A model generated the notes under the pieces. It saw only the letters and a program-made list of their open reading frames with translations. It did no database searches and had not been told where the DNA came from. Positions 1 through 9,484 of a stretch of DNA of 55,966 nt are shown here, one piece after another. Position numbers and translations under genes: made by a program. The stretch is from an uncultured Salinicoccus sp. GTDB taxonomy: Bacteria > Bacillota > Bacilli > Staphylococcales > Salinicoccaceae. The stretch is taken from positions 235,252 through 291,217 of the forward strand of contig CANLWV010000003.1 of assembly GCA_947494965.1 (NCBI GenBank). Direction: 5' to 3'. Numbering within the stretch: the first letter of the stretch is position 1; every line of letters begins with the position of its first letter.

Positions 1-101
1 TTAAATAAAGTTCAGAACCGATGATATCACTAATATATTCATATATCCCAAAATTTCAGCGAGTTTTCGAGCTTTTATTATTGAATAAAAGGAGAATGCT
101 C

Positions 102-551
102 ATGTCATCCACTATAGAGATCCCTATGATCCGTATCTGCCAAAAGACGATAAGTACGATAAAAAGCTCTACAGGGTTCATTCGTAGCCCTGAAGAAGGT
201 CTCAACATCGTTCAGAATCTCATCTCAGACTCAGATCGCGAACACTTCATTGTTATAGCACTAAACACTAAGAATCAACCGACCAGTATGGAAATTGCTC
301 ATATAGGCTCACTCAATACTTGCGTGGTTCACCCTCGGGAAATTTTCAAGAGTGCCATCCTCTCCAATGCCGCATGCATCTTTCTCGCACATAACCATCC
401 TTCCCAAAATACTTCACCCTCCACTGAAGACATCACTATGACAAAACGCTTGGTTGAAGCAGGCAACCTATTAGGCATAGAAGTGATTGATCATATCATC
501 GTCAATAACAATGACGAATACTTCTCCATGAAAGAGAACCATTACATTTAG
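102..551 (+). CDS. RadC-like JAMM/MPN domain protein of SCC type
   Basis: This 149-residue protein is the RadC/JAB type commonly carried by staphylococcal cassette chromosomes. A JAMM zinc-site pattern is visible near the C-terminus: H97-N-H99-P followed by S and D110. The role of these short cassette RadC proteins is not established; MPN-fold proteins coordinate zinc, and RadC itself is not a proven repair enzyme. The ATG at 102 is chosen because AAAGGAG lies 7 bases upstream; the frame stays open to 21 without another good ribosome site. It begins a run of small same-strand genes (566, 684, 1011, 1584), each with its own strong ribosome site. The family call is firm, the function is not. 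Confidence 0.8.
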   Translation: MSSTIEIPMIRICQKTISTIKSSTGFIRSPEEGLNIVQNLISDSDREHFIVIALNTKNQPTSMEIAHIGSLNTCVVHPREIFKSAILSNAACIFLAHNHPSQNTSPSTEDITMTKRLVEAGNLLGIEVIDHIIVNNNDEYFSMKENHYI

Positions 552-565
552 AAGGAGGGATACCC

Positions 566-646
566 ATGCCCTGGGTCCAAGTTGTGCAAATTTGTATTCT
601 CGTTGCCACTGAAATTGTTAAGTATGCAGAAGAACGAAATAAATGA
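566..646 (+). CDS. 26-residue hydrophobic small protein
   Basis: A short open frame starts with ATG five bases after GAAGGAGGGA and encodes 26 residues. The middle is hydrophobic (VVQICILVATEIV) and the end is charged (EERNK), as in a small membrane peptide. It lies 14 bases after the RadC-like gene and 37 bases before the DUF960 gene, in the same direction, so it probably shares their transcript. I do not recognise the family. It could be a toxin-like or regulatory peptide, or an unimportant reading frame; the strong ribosome site favours real translation. Confidence 0.5.
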   Translation: MPWVQVVQICILVATEIVKYAEERNK

Positions 647-683
647 TTCGTCTGCTTAATCTTATATAGAAAGGAGGCACTCC

Positions 684-992
684 ATGAAGCATGGCTTCTA
701 CATGACCAAAACAATTGCCCAAGAACTTCCCTTTACTCTTCAAGCAAAGATCTGGGAGATGACTTTGCGCAGGGAACGCGCAGATAAAATGGATTATTTT
801 CATATTTTCAATGTAAATATGGAGATGGATATATGCCGCATCACACATACCCAGGAAGTTCCCGTATTCCGATGCATAAATGAAATTGAACTGAAGAGCA
901 ATAAACAGCACTCATACAAGATCTACGTTATTAGAGATGACACACTGGAAGGCAATCATATCTATACAATGCTGTTCGCTAATGAATACTAA
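684..992 (+). CDS. DUF960 family protein
   Basis: This 102-residue protein matches in layout the DUF960 proteins found downstream of the ccr recombinase genes in staphylococcal cassette chromosomes. The N-terminal stretch resembling YMTKTIAQELPFTLQAKIW is the part I recognise. No enzyme motif, signal peptide or membrane segment is visible, and the function is unknown. AAAGGAGG lies 8 bases before the ATG. The next gene begins 18 bases after the stop, so the two are probably co-transcribed. Finding it next to a DUF1643 gene and a RadC-like gene is characteristic of SCC elements. Confidence 0.8.
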   Translation: MKHGFYMTKTIAQELPFTLQAKIWEMTLRRERADKMDYFHIFNVNMEMDICRITHTQEVPVFRCINEIELKSNKQHSYKIYVIRDDTLEGNHIYTMLFANEY

Positions 993-1010
993 ATGAAAGT
1001 AGGGAGAATA

Positions 1011-1538
1011 ATGACAAGTCCAGTGAAATCAACCATGCGTTCCGAAGCAGTCTTCAGCGAGGATAACAAGCACCGACTCTTATTGAAAAAAGTGTGGAAT
1101 GCAAAACAGCCGATGGCCACGGTAATCACTAAGTTCCCCAACTTTAGTGGTGTGGTAAAAGTTGACCTGACCACCCAATTAATCGTAAATAACCTTTCAG
1201 ACCTCTACGGAGGAGTATACCTTATGAACCTTTTCACCAATATTGAAATAAACAAGAATATGAAAGACGTAGAGGATCTAGTCATAGAAGAGAGCGACAA
1301 GTATCTCCTTCAAGCTATAGAGGACAGTGAAGATGTAATCATCGCATGGGGGAGTACTTCGTCCAAAATATTCACAGAGCGGATAAAGACCGTCAATCAA
1401 ATGTTGGAAGCACATCCTGACAAAGTAAGAGTATTGCTGAATCCAAATACTAAACAAATTAGTCATCCATTAAATCCAAAATCCCGATCTATCTGGATGG
1501 TCGAGAAGCTCGATGTTCGTAAGAAGTCAAAGGAATAA
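1011..1538 (+). CDS. DUF1643 family protein
   Basis: This 175-residue protein belongs to the DUF1643 family carried by SCC elements. Recognisable parts are the core around VNLSDLYGGVYLMNLFTNI, the segment VIIAWGS, and a C-terminal HPL motif. The biochemical role is unknown. An in-frame ATG at 993 also exists, but the ATG at 1011 has AGGGAG five to six bases upstream and is the better start. It follows DUF960 closely and probably belongs to the same operon. No base-composition break or frameshift is seen. Confidence 0.8.
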   Translation: MTSPVKSTMRSEAVFSEDNKHRLLLKKVWNAKQPMATVITKFPNFSGVVKVDLTTQLIVNNLSDLYGGVYLMNLFTNIEINKNMKDVEDLVIEESDKYLLQAIEDSEDVIIAWGSTSSKIFTERIKTVNQMLEAHPDKVRVLLNPNTKQISHPLNPKSRSIWMVEKLDVRKKSKE

Positions 1539-1583
1539 AGACGATATAACGGCATTATTATATAGATAAAGGAGGGGGGAATA

Positions 1584-1946
1584 ATGGGTTTGGATATGTA
1601 CTTCTATCTCCAAGATAAAGAAAGCAAGGAGATCATTGAATATAGTTACTATAGAAAGTTTAATGCACTGCAGGGGTATTTCGTAAAACACTTTGACATT
1701 GAAAACTGCAGAAGGGTGCTTATCACAAAAGGCATCATCCTAAATCTGTATTCGATTTTAAATGAAATCAAGTACGCCCCTGAAAAAGCAGAGCAACTGT
1801 TACCGACTTGCCCAGGTCCATTCTTTGGTTCAATTGAGTACGGTAGACTGTATATGAATCACGTCCATGAGGCAGCTCGAGATATGTATCATGCGCAATT
1901 CATCGACTTCAATAAGTATCATCTCTATTTTACTTCGGACTGGTGA
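1584..1946 (+). CDS. MGLDMY-type hypothetical protein
   Basis: This 120-residue protein starts with MGLDMYFYL, a beginning shared by a family of small phage and mobile-element proteins of unknown function. The rest is rich in tyrosine and histidine, without a recognisable active site. The ribosome site AAAGGAGGGGGG is very strong, 5 to 6 bases before the ATG. It is the last gene of the short SCC-type run that starts with the RadC-like gene; the following 139 bases hold only a weak promoter-like TATACT at 2040. Protein function cannot be given. Confidence 0.7.
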   Translation: MGLDMYFYLQDKESKEIIEYSYYRKFNALQGYFVKHFDIENCRRVLITKGIILNLYSILNEIKYAPEKAEQLLPTCPGPFFGSIEYGRLYMNHVHEAARDMYHAQFIDFNKYHLYFTSDW

Positions 1947-2085
1947 ACCTGAGACTTGGAAATGTAAGGGTCATAAAGCTGTCCTGACAGAATAGTTATA
2001 ATTATACAAAATTAATCCCAATATTTTCTAAAAATAGAGTATACTATAAGTAACAATACACACTATATGAAAGTAGGTTATTTTA

Positions 2086-2985
2086 TTGAAGAGATTCTTG
2101 ATGCTATTGATGATGTCCCTGCTCCTCGTTGCATGTGGAAATGAAGAAACGGATTCGCAAGATGAGAGCGATGCCAATGCCAGTGAAACCGACGAGGAAA
2201 TAGCAAAAATGGAAGAGGAAAATGAAGAACTTAAGCGCGAAAAGTTAGAAAAAGAAAATGAAGAATTGCGTAAAGAGCTAGAAGAAAAAGAAAGAAAAGA
2301 GGAAGACTCTGTTAAAGAAGAAGAAAATTCTGATGATGAAACCTCAACAAATGAAACAAGTGAAGATGAAAAAGATGTGGAGGCAACTAATAGTACAGTC
2401 TTCCACGAAGATGCTACTAACGCAGCAGAGCACTGTATAATGACTAACTTAAAGGAATGTAATGACGTTAGTAAAGAATCTCAAATCGATGCCTACTATG
2501 AATTGGTTGATCGGAGTGTTCTTACCATTCCTGGTTATGGAGAAGGAGAGATTGATGAACTGGTTGAAGCATCTTTGCATTTTAAAGAAACTAATGAATG
2601 GCCAGAAAAGGAGTCTTCATCTAGCTACGAAATTGAAGGTTCTGAAAGATACGAACAGATTATCACAGAGTATCTACAAAGATTGGCAGCACATTATAGT
2701 GTTGACGGTTATGAAGATATCTGGTTTTATTTAAAACCAGGAACGCCTGCATATGAAAAAATAGCAGCCAATAAAGCAAGTGGGAAGTATACTGACCACG
2801 AAACTCATCAAGTTGATTTAATGTCGATGAGAGATTTAAAAGATGGCACAGTACTTCTAAATGTGTCACGCGTTTATTCTCATGCATCCTCGAATGGTAA
2901 GCGTATTGCTAACGTCAACTATATAATGGCTATAGAAAACTATGAAATCATCGACTTTGAACAAATAAGTGACACTGAGTATTGA
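2086..2985 (+). CDS. Acidic coiled-coil lipoprotein, TTG start
   Basis: This 299-residue predicted lipoprotein has a basic N-terminus, a hydrophobic stretch and a lipobox LVAC with the lipidated cysteine at residue 17. Residues about 20-105 are almost entirely charged, with heptad-like EEENEELKRE repeats that suggest a coiled coil or an extended spacer. Residues about 110-299 look like a folded extracellular domain that I do not recognise. The TTG at 2086 is chosen because AAGTAGG lies about 8 bases upstream and it restores the full signal peptide; the ATG at 2101 would delete the positive charges. A terminator follows directly, so it is probably a single-gene unit in the cassette. The ligand or role is unknown. 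Confidence 0.75.
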   Translation: MKRFLMLLMMSLLLVACGNEETDSQDESDANASETDEEIAKMEEENEELKREKLEKENEELRKELEEKERKEEDSVKEEENSDDETSTNETSEDEKDVEATNSTVFHEDATNAAEHCIMTNLKECNDVSKESQIDAYYELVDRSVLTIPGYGEGEIDELVEASLHFKETNEWPEKESSSSYEIEGSERYEQIITEYLQRLAAHYSVDGYEDIWFYLKPGTPAYEKIAANKASGKYTDHETHQVDLMSMRDLKDGTVLLNVSRVYSHASSNGKRIANVNYIMAIENYEIIDFEQISDTEY

Positions 2986-2994
2986 ATAAGTAAT

Positions 2995-3035
2995 AAAAGC
3001 TAAGACAGTTAAATGTCTTAGCTTTTATTTTTTTT
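2995..3035 (+). terminator. Rho-independent terminator after the lipoprotein gene
   Basis: A perfect 13-base stem (AAAAGCTAAGACA with TGTCTTAGCTTTT) around a 6-base loop is followed by a run of T residues. It begins nine bases after the lipoprotein stop codon. Confidence 0.9.
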
Positions 3036-3152
3036 GTAATTTTAGCCATATTATTGAATATTGTCCAACATATAATATTTTCTATCACTCTTTACCTCAA
3101 TCCATAAGTTTTAAGTACGATGTTGATATCAAGCAGATAGGATGATGTTGAT

Positions 3153-3542
3153 ATGTATAAATCTAAAGGATATGAAATTGCATTTAAAATAAATATCGAT
3201 GATGATAAGGAAGAAGTCGCTTTAAAGATACTAAAACTGACACTTTTGAAAAGCTCCAAGCAATCGATCCTCGATATAACAATCAGTGACTTGGATAATT
3301 TAGTCGCAGTTATTATGACGGAAGAGGCGTACAATTATATTGACTTTAGTTGGCTGGGACCGATGGTCTTTGAGACAGAGCTTATGTTTTACAATATATC
3401 TATGAATGACACTCTAAGTCACGATGTAGTACAAGATATTCAAAAGCAAAATACTCATTATTTTTATACAGATAATCAAATGCCTTACATTTTGGCAAAA
3501 AACGATATTTATGAGGGTATAGGCAATGTATCTTTCAGTTAA
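3153..3542 (+). CDS. Hypothetical protein upstream of hsdM
   Basis: This 129-residue protein matches no family I can name. It is acidic, begins with an alternating hydrophobic pattern (YEIAFKINIDDDKEEVALKILK) and has no signal peptide, membrane segment or catalytic motif. The ATG at 3153 has a weak upstream ribosome site (TAGGATGATG). It stands between the terminator at 2995 and the hsdM gene 66 bases downstream, in the same direction. Its base composition is AT-rich like the rest of the cassette. It may be an independent cargo gene or an accessory of the restriction operon; position is the only argument for the latter. Confidence 0.6.
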   Translation: MYKSKGYEIAFKINIDDDKEEVALKILKLTLLKSSKQSILDITISDLDNLVAVIMTEEAYNYIDFSWLGPMVFETELMFYNISMNDTLSHDVVQDIQKQNTHYFYTDNQMPYILAKNDIYEGIGNVSFS

Positions 3543-3608
3543 CCTCTTACTATATTAAAATGAATAGTAATAAGTATTATTTGAAATATAAAGAAGGAGA
3601 GAACATAT

Positions 3609-5120
3609 ATGGCTATTGGATTTGAGGAAAAATTGTGGCAAGCGGCAGATAAGTTGAGGGGAAGTATGGATGCTGCCGAATATAAAAGCGTTGTACTCGG
3701 ATTGATATTCTTAAAGTATGTATCCGACTCATTTGAAGAAAAGTATGAAGAATTGCAAGAAGATGAGTATGCTGACCCGGAGGATAAGGATGAATACATA
3801 GCTGAAAACATCTTCTGGGTGCCGAAAGAAGCACGCTGGTCCTACATAAACAGCAACTCTAAGAAACCAGAAATCGGACAGATTATAGACAAAGCCATGA
3901 TTGCGATTGAGAAAGAGAATGAGTCACTCAAAGGTGTTCTTCCGAAAGATTTTGCCCGCCCTGCACTCGACAAAGACAAGCTCGGTGGCATCATCGATCT
4001 CTTCACTTTCAAAGTAGGGGATGCGGAGAGTCGTAAACAGGATGTTCTTGGACGTGTATACGAATACTTCATCTCCAAGTTTGCCAGTGCAGAAGGTAAA
4101 AATGCCGGGGAGTTCTACACCCCGTCTTCTGTCGTTAAATTGCTCGTTGAAATGATTGAGCCCTATAAGGGGAGAATCTATGACCCGTGTTGTGGGTCAG
4201 GCGGCATGTTTGTACAGAGTGAACGTTTTATCGAAGAGCATCAAGGTCGTCTTGATGACGTCGCAATCTATGGACAGGAGTATAATCTGACCACATGGAA
4301 ACTCGCCAAAATGAACCTTGCCATTCGAGGAATTGATAATGACCTGGGTGAGTCACATGCAGACACATTCCATAATGATCAGCATAAAGGGCTAAAAGCA
4401 GATTATATTCTAGCCAACCCACCGTTCAACGCCAGTGACTGGGGACAAGAGCGACTGCTCGATGATTATCGCTGGCAATTTGGAATTCCACCAAAAGGCA
4501 ATGCCAACTATGCATGGATCCAACATATTGTTTCCAAGCTGGCACCAAGCGGCACTGCCGGGTTTGTCCTGGCGAATGGTTCTATGTCCACGAGTTCAAC
4601 AGCAGAGCTGGAAATTCGCAAGAACTTGATTAAAGAGGATCTTGTCGAGTGCATTGTTACCCTGCCTGGTCAGCTCTTCTACTCCACGCAGATACCTGTA
4701 TGTCTCTGGTTTCTTACCAAAAATAAAGAGAAGAATGGCAAGAATGAACGAAAAAACGAAATTCTGTTCATTGATGCCAGAGACATTGGCCATATGGTCT
4801 CCCGTACTTTAAAGGAGTTCTCTGATGAGGAAATCCACAAAGTTTCAAGTGTCTTTCATGCATGGAGAGGGACAAATGATAAGCAATATGAAGACCAAGC
4901 CGGATTCTGTAAAGTCGCTACCATCGATGAAGTAAGAAGTCATGAATATATTCTGACACCTGGTAGATATGTAGGTCTGGCAGATGTAGAAGAAGATAGC
5001 GAGCCATTTGAACAGAAGATGGAACGCATCACTGGAGAGCTGGGAGAACAATTTGCGAAATCCAAAGAACTAGAGGAAAAAATACGAAAGTCATTGGAGG
5101 GGCTGGGATATGGAGTTTAA
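3609..5120 (+). CDS. hsdM: Type I restriction-modification methyltransferase subunit
   Basis: This 503-residue protein is the N6-adenine methyltransferase subunit of a type I restriction-modification complex. It has the HsdM N-terminal helical domain (about 5-135). The S-adenosylmethionine motif DPCCGSGG is at 192-199 and the catalytic motif NPPF at 270-273. Length is normal for the family. The ATG is preceded by AAGGAG with good spacing. It overlaps the specificity gene by 11 bases, so hsdM and hsdS are translationally coupled. With HsdS it forms the modification enzyme; with HsdR added, the restriction enzyme. All expected motifs are intact, so an active methylase is likely. Confidence 0.95.
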   Translation: MAIGFEEKLWQAADKLRGSMDAAEYKSVVLGLIFLKYVSDSFEEKYEELQEDEYADPEDKDEYIAENIFWVPKEARWSYINSNSKKPEIGQIIDKAMIAIEKENESLKGVLPKDFARPALDKDKLGGIIDLFTFKVGDAESRKQDVLGRVYEYFISKFASAEGKNAGEFYTPSSVVKLLVEMIEPYKGRIYDPCCGSGGMFVQSERFIEEHQGRLDDVAIYGQEYNLTTWKLAKMNLAIRGIDNDLGESHADTFHNDQHKGLKADYILANPPFNASDWGQERLLDDYRWQFGIPPKGNANYAWIQHIVSKLAPSGTAGFVLANGSMSTSSTAELEIRKNLIKEDLVECIVTLPGQLFYSTQIPVCLWFLTKNKEKNGKNERKNEILFIDARDIGHMVSRTLKEFSDEEIHKVSSVFHAWRGTNDKQYEDQAGFCKVATIDEVRSHEYILTPGRYVGLADVEEDSEPFEQKMERITGELGEQFAKSKELEEKIRKSLEGLGYGV

Positions 5121-6357
5121 AAGTGCCTTTGCTGAAGATTACTGCATCCAAGTCACTGACGGCACTCATGACTCCCCTAGAAACACTATGGAGGGTTATA
5201 AACTAATTACATCACGTCACCTGAAAGAATTTGGGTTAGATTTTGAAAATAGTAAGAATATTTCAGAAAGTGACTATTTAAAAATTAATAAAAGAAGTCA
5301 AGTAGATCAATTTGATATACTTTTCAGCATGATTGGTACTGTTGGTAGAGTTTACCTTGAGAGGGAGCCCTCAACGAAATATGCTATCAAAAATGTTGGG
5401 CTATTTAAAAATTATTCTGAATTAAATGCTAAATGGTTGTATTATTTTTTACAGAGCTCTTCCGCAAAAGATTATATACATCAACATTTGAGAGGTTCTA
5501 CCCAACAATATATACCACTAACTTCCCTCAGGAAATTTCCTATAATATATCCATCTAATAGAAATGACATGTTCAAAATTGTTAACATGCTTGATTATAT
5601 TGACCGAAAGAGAGAAAACAACTTCAAGATAATTACAAACCTCGAAGAACTCTCCCAAGTCCTTTTCAAGCGTTGGTTTGTGGATTTCGAGTTTCCCAAT
5701 GAAAACGGTACCCCATATAAATCTAACAATGGTATCATGAAAGAAAGCGTCCTCGGAAAAATTCCTAATGACTGGAATGTATCCGCTTTAGAGAACATTG
5801 CTGAGAACTATAACTCATTAAGAAAACCGTTATCTAAACTAGAGAGAGAAAAGCAAGAAAATAATTTTCCCTACTATGGCGCTACAAAAGTCATAGATTA
5901 TGTAGAAGATTATATATTTGACGGCAAATATATTCTCGTAGGTGAAGATGGTACAGTCATTACAAATAAGAAGAGTCCATATACTCAATATGTTTCAGGG
6001 AAGTTTTGGGTGAGTAACCATGCTCATATATTAAAAGGGAAAGAAATGAGCGATGAGTTATTACTTTTAAACTTAAATAATATTAATATTAGCCCTTTTA
6101 TAACTGGTGCTGTACAACCAAAACTTAATAAAAAGAATTTAAATAGTATAAGGATAGTAAAGGCTCCCAAAAATACACAAAATCAATTCGAAAAAGTGAT
6201 TGAACCTATTTTTGAAAAAATTAGGTCACTTAAAGATGAAATCATTTATTTAACTCAACTACGTGATACTCTACTTCCTAAACTCATGTCTGGTGAAATT
6301 GAACTCCCGGACACTCTGGAGGTGACAGAAGATGCAGAGCTTCTTCAACGAGGATGA
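5110..6357 (+). CDS. hsdS: Type I restriction-modification specificity subunit
   Basis: This 415-residue protein recognises the DNA target of the type I system. It has two target-recognition domains (roughly residues 1-150 and 215-360). Each is followed by a conserved helical region: the central one contains [17 protein letters not shown] and the C-terminal one contains [17 protein letters not shown]. The start lies inside hsdM, with an 11-base overlap. The recognition-domain segments are visibly more AT-rich than hsdR, which fits exchange of these domains by recombination. The target sequence cannot be read from the protein. Both domains look complete. Confidence 0.93.
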   Translation: MEFKSAFAEDYCIQVTDGTHDSPRNTMEGYKLITSRHLKEFGLDFENSKNISESDYLKINKRSQVDQFDILFSMIGTVGRVYLEREPSTKYAIKNVGLFKNYSELNAKWLYYFLQSSSAKDYIHQHLRGSTQQYIPLTSLRKFPIIYPSNRNDMFKIVNMLDYIDRKRENNFKIITNLEELSQVLFKRWFVDFEFPNENGTPYKSNNGIMKESVLGKIPNDWNVSALENIAENYNSLRKPLSKLEREKQENNFPYYGATKVIDYVEDYIFDGKYILVGEDGTVITNKKSPYTQYVSGKFWVSNHAHILKGKEMSDELLLLNLNNINISPFITGAVQPKLNKKNLNSIRIVKAPKNTQNQFEKVIEPIFEKIRSLKDEIIYLTQLRDTLLPKLMSGEIELPDTLEVTEDAELLQRG

Positions 6358-9300
6358 TCTGGAACACCTGTCTTTGGAATGGTTTGAATCCTTAGGTTAT
6401 GAAATTAAACACGGGAATGACATCGATCATACCGGCATCACCGCAGAACGCACCAGTTATGAAGATGTCATTCTCAATCATCGGCTGGAAGCCGCACTCC
6501 GAAGAATCAATCCAGACGTCGCTGACAGCGCCATTAAACAAGCAGTCCATCAGATTTCTGTGGAACAGTCGCCCCGCCTGATTGAAAACAACCGAATCTT
6601 TCACGAGTATATGACCAACGGTATTGAAGTCGAACACTATAACGCCGACGGAGAAACACTGGTGGACCTCGTCTATCTCTTTGACTTCCATGATCCGGAA
6701 CAGAATGACTTCCTGGCTGTAAATCAGTTGGTGGTAAATAAAGGAGGCGTCCAGAAGATACCAGATATTGTGCTTTTCGTTAACGGATTGCCACTCGTGG
6801 TGCTGGAACTCAAAAATGCGACCAATGAGCAGGTTGGCATGTTTGAAGGCTTTAATCAGCTCCAGACCTACAAGACGACCATCCCACAACTCTTCAACCA
6901 CAATGCCTTTATGGCGACCTCGGATGGGGTGAATACCCGGTTCGGTTCATTGACGGCCGATTTTGATCGGTTCATGCATTGGCGTTCACAGGATGGCCGG
7001 ACGGAAGCCACTTCCAGTGTCCCAAGCCTCGAGGTTCTCATCCATGGCATGCTCAATAAACACGTCCTTTTGGATATGCTCAGGCATTTTACACTGTTTC
7101 AGGATAGTGGAGATGGCAAAGTGGTCAAGATCGTTGCGGCCTATCACCAGTACTATGCCGTAAATAAAGCCGTGGAAAGCACACTCAATGCATCAGCAAA
7201 AACTGGAGATGGCAAAGGCGGGGTCATCTGGCATACGCAAGGCTCCGGGAAAAGTTTGACCATGGTCTTTTTCAGTGGCAAATTGATTCAGGTCATGAAC
7301 AACCCCACCATCGTCGTTTTGACCGACCGGAATGATCTGGACAATCAGCTCTTCGGTACTTTCGCTGCTTCCAAAGGCCGTGCAGGCAAGGGGCTGCTCC
7401 GACAAACCCCGGAGCAGGCCGAGAGCCGCAAGGAACTGATTGAGCTGTTGTCTGTGGAATCCGGCGGTATTGTCTTCACCACCATGCAGAAGTTCGCACC
7501 AGAGGAAGATGGAACCTCCATGCCCACCCTGACTGACCGGAAAAATGTGGTGGTCCTGGCAGATGAAGCCCACCGCACCCAATATGGCTTCAGTGCGAGA
7601 ATGGGGGCAAAAGGGGACGCTGTCAAATACGGTTATGCGAAATATTTGCGGGATGCCCTGCCGAATGCCTCTTTCGTTGGATTCACGGGGACCCCAGTGG
7701 CCTCCACAGATAAAAATACAGAAATGGTGTTTGGCAATTATATCGATGTATATGATATGACCCAGTCCGTGAAAGATGGTTCTACTGTCAAAATCTATTA
7801 TGAGAGCCGCATCATTCCATTGAATATGCCAAAAGGCTTGGATATCGATTCGGATTATGAAGACATCACTGAAGGCCAAGAGGACAGCATCAAAGATCGG
7901 CTGAAATCCAAGTGGTCGCGAGTCGAGGCCCTTGCCGGATCGGAACCCCGCCTTAAAAAAATGGCCCAGGACATCATCCAGCATTTTGAAACCCGGCAGG
8001 AAGCCACAATCGGTAAAGGCATGATCGTCACAATGAGCCGGCGCATCGCAGTGAACCTGTATGATGAAATCATTCGTCAGAAACCGGAATGGCACTCGGA
8101 TGATGACCATAAGGGCGTCCTCAAAGTAGTGATGACCGGCCAGTCAAGTGACCCACCAAATTTCCAACGCCATATCGGCCCCAAGAAACGCCGGGATCTG
8201 CTCGAGAAACGGATGAAGGATGTTGACGATGAACTGAAACTGGTCATCGTCCGGGACATGTGGCTGACCGGCTTTGACGTGCCGTCCCTGCATACGATGT
8301 ATATTGATAAACCGATGAAGGGCCATAACCTGATGCAGGCCATTGCCCGGGTCAATCGGGTATTCAAGGATAAGCCGGGGGGATTGATTGTCGACTACAT
8401 CGGCATTGCCGACAGTCTGAAGGAAGCACTCAAGGAGTACACCGCAGACGACCGGGATCAGACTGGCATCGATACGGATAAAGCCGTAGAACTGATGTTG
8501 ATGAAGTATGATGTTATCCAGGATATGTTGTATCAGCATGACTACTCGGGCTATAGCTCAGACAGTCGCAATATCCGTTATAAAGCTTTCAACAATACAA
8601 TCAACTATATCTTGTCTCTCGGAGAATCGGAAAAGAAACGTTTCATCAATACTGTCACGGAACTCTCCAAAGCCTATGCGCTCTGCGCCACCGAACCCGA
8701 TGCTCAGGCGCTAAACAAGGAGATTGCCTTCCTGAAATCCGTGAAATCCGGACTCGTCAAACTGTTATCCCCACCGGATGGAGACAAACCTAAAAAGACA
8801 CCCGCCGAAATTGATGCAGAAATCAATCAGCTGGTATCCAAATCTGTCGTTACCGATGAAGTGGTAGATATCTATGAATCACTGGGACTCGAACATCCGG
8901 ACCTCTCGATTCTCTCTGACGAGTTTCTGGAGGATGTCAAAGCCCTCCCACAGAAGAATGTCGCCATTGCATTGCTCGATCGTCTACTGAAAGGGAAAGT
9001 GAAGTCTCTGATGCGCACCAATGCAACCCAGTCGAAGAAGTTCTCTGAGATGCTGGACAATGCCATCAACCAATATAATAAACGATCCATTGAAACTTCC
9101 AAAGTCATCGAAGAACTGATCGATTTGGCTAAAAAAATGGAGAAGGCACGGGAAGCTGGCGAGGCGCTCGGTTTAACTCCAGATGAAATTGCGTTCTACG
9201 ATGCGCTCTCAAATCACGAAACAGCAAAAGAAGTGATGGGAGATGAGAAACTAAAGGCAATTGCACATGAACTGACCAAAGCAATTAAAGAAAACATGAG

Positions 9301-9451
9301 TGTGGATTGGCATAAGAGGGACAGCGCCCAAGCCAAGATGCGAGTGACAGTAAGAAGGCTTTTGAAAAAGCATGGATATCCGCCAAAACTTCAAAAAAAG
9401 GCAGTAGAACAGGTGGTAGAACAAGCTGAACTAATGGCTAGTGGTTTATAA
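6332..9451 (+). CDS. hsdR: Type I restriction enzyme translocase/endonuclease subunit
   Basis: This 1039-residue motor and nuclease subunit is the typical length for HsdR. The PD-(D/E)xK nuclease site is seen as P144-D145 with E159-L-K161. The helicase-like motor has a Walker A motif, G304-S-G-K-S308, a DEAH box at 411-414, and a later motif around GFDVPSLHTMYIDKPM and QAIARVNRV. The gene overlaps hsdS by 26 bases, so all three subunits come from one operon. No interruption is seen, and restriction activity is expected. Its base composition is clearly more GC-rich than hsdS and than the gene that follows. Confidence 0.95.
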   Translation: MQSFFNEDDLEHLSLEWFESLGYEIKHGNDIDHTGITAERTSYEDVILNHRLEAALRRINPDVADSAIKQAVHQISVEQSPRLIENNRIFHEYMTNGIEVEHYNADGETLVDLVYLFDFHDPEQNDFLAVNQLVVNKGGVQKIPDIVLFVNGLPLVVLELKNATNEQVGMFEGFNQLQTYKTTIPQLFNHNAFMATSDGVNTRFGSLTADFDRFMHWRSQDGRTEATSSVPSLEVLIHGMLNKHVLLDMLRHFTLFQDSGDGKVVKIVAAYHQYYAVNKAVESTLNASAKTGDGKGGVIWHTQGSGKSLTMVFFSGKLIQVMNNPTIVVLTDRNDLDNQLFGTFAASKGRAGKGLLRQTPEQAESRKELIELLSVESGGIVFTTMQKFAPEEDGTSMPTLTDRKNVVVLADEAHRTQYGFSARMGAKGDAVKYGYAKYLRDALPNASFVGFTGTPVASTDKNTEMVFGNYIDVYDMTQSVKDGSTVKIYYESRIIPLNMPKGLDIDSDYEDITEGQEDSIKDRLKSKWSRVEALAGSEPRLKKMAQDIIQHFETRQEATIGKGMIVTMSRRIAVNLYDEIIRQKPEWHSDDDHKGVLKVVMTGQSSDPPNFQRHIGPKKRRDLLEKRMKDVDDELKLVIVRDMWLTGFDVPSLHTMYIDKPMKGHNLMQAIARVNRVFKDKPGGLIVDYIGIADSLKEALKEYTADDRDQTGIDTDKAVELMLMKYDVIQDMLYQHDYSGYSSDSRNIRYKAFNNTINYILSLGESEKKRFINTVTELSKAYALCATEPDAQALNKEIAFLKSVKSGLVKLLSPPDGDKPKKTPAEIDAEINQLVSKSVVTDEVVDIYESLGLEHPDLSILSDEFLEDVKALPQKNVAIALLDRLLKGKVKSLMRTNATQSKKFSEMLDNAINQYNKRSIETSKVIEELIDLAKKMEKAREAGEALGLTPDEIAFYDALSNHETAKEVMGDEKLKAIAHELTKAIKENMSVDWHKRDSAQAKMRVTVRRLLKKHGYPPKLQKKAVEQVVEQAELMASGL

Positions 9452-9484
9452 GATAAAACTTGAAAAATTAAGTTGGTGATTTAA

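Noticed and set aside
12..30. CAGAACCGATGATATCAC near the window start looks a little like the rlmH attachment core
   Set aside because: Only the 9-base CGATGATAT is shared and the diagnostic GCTTC arm is missing, so I do not call it the far attachment site.
7193..8110. 305-codon open frame antisense to hsdR
   Set aside because: It arises from the GC-rich codon use of hsdR; there is no promoter, ribosome site or recognisable domain.
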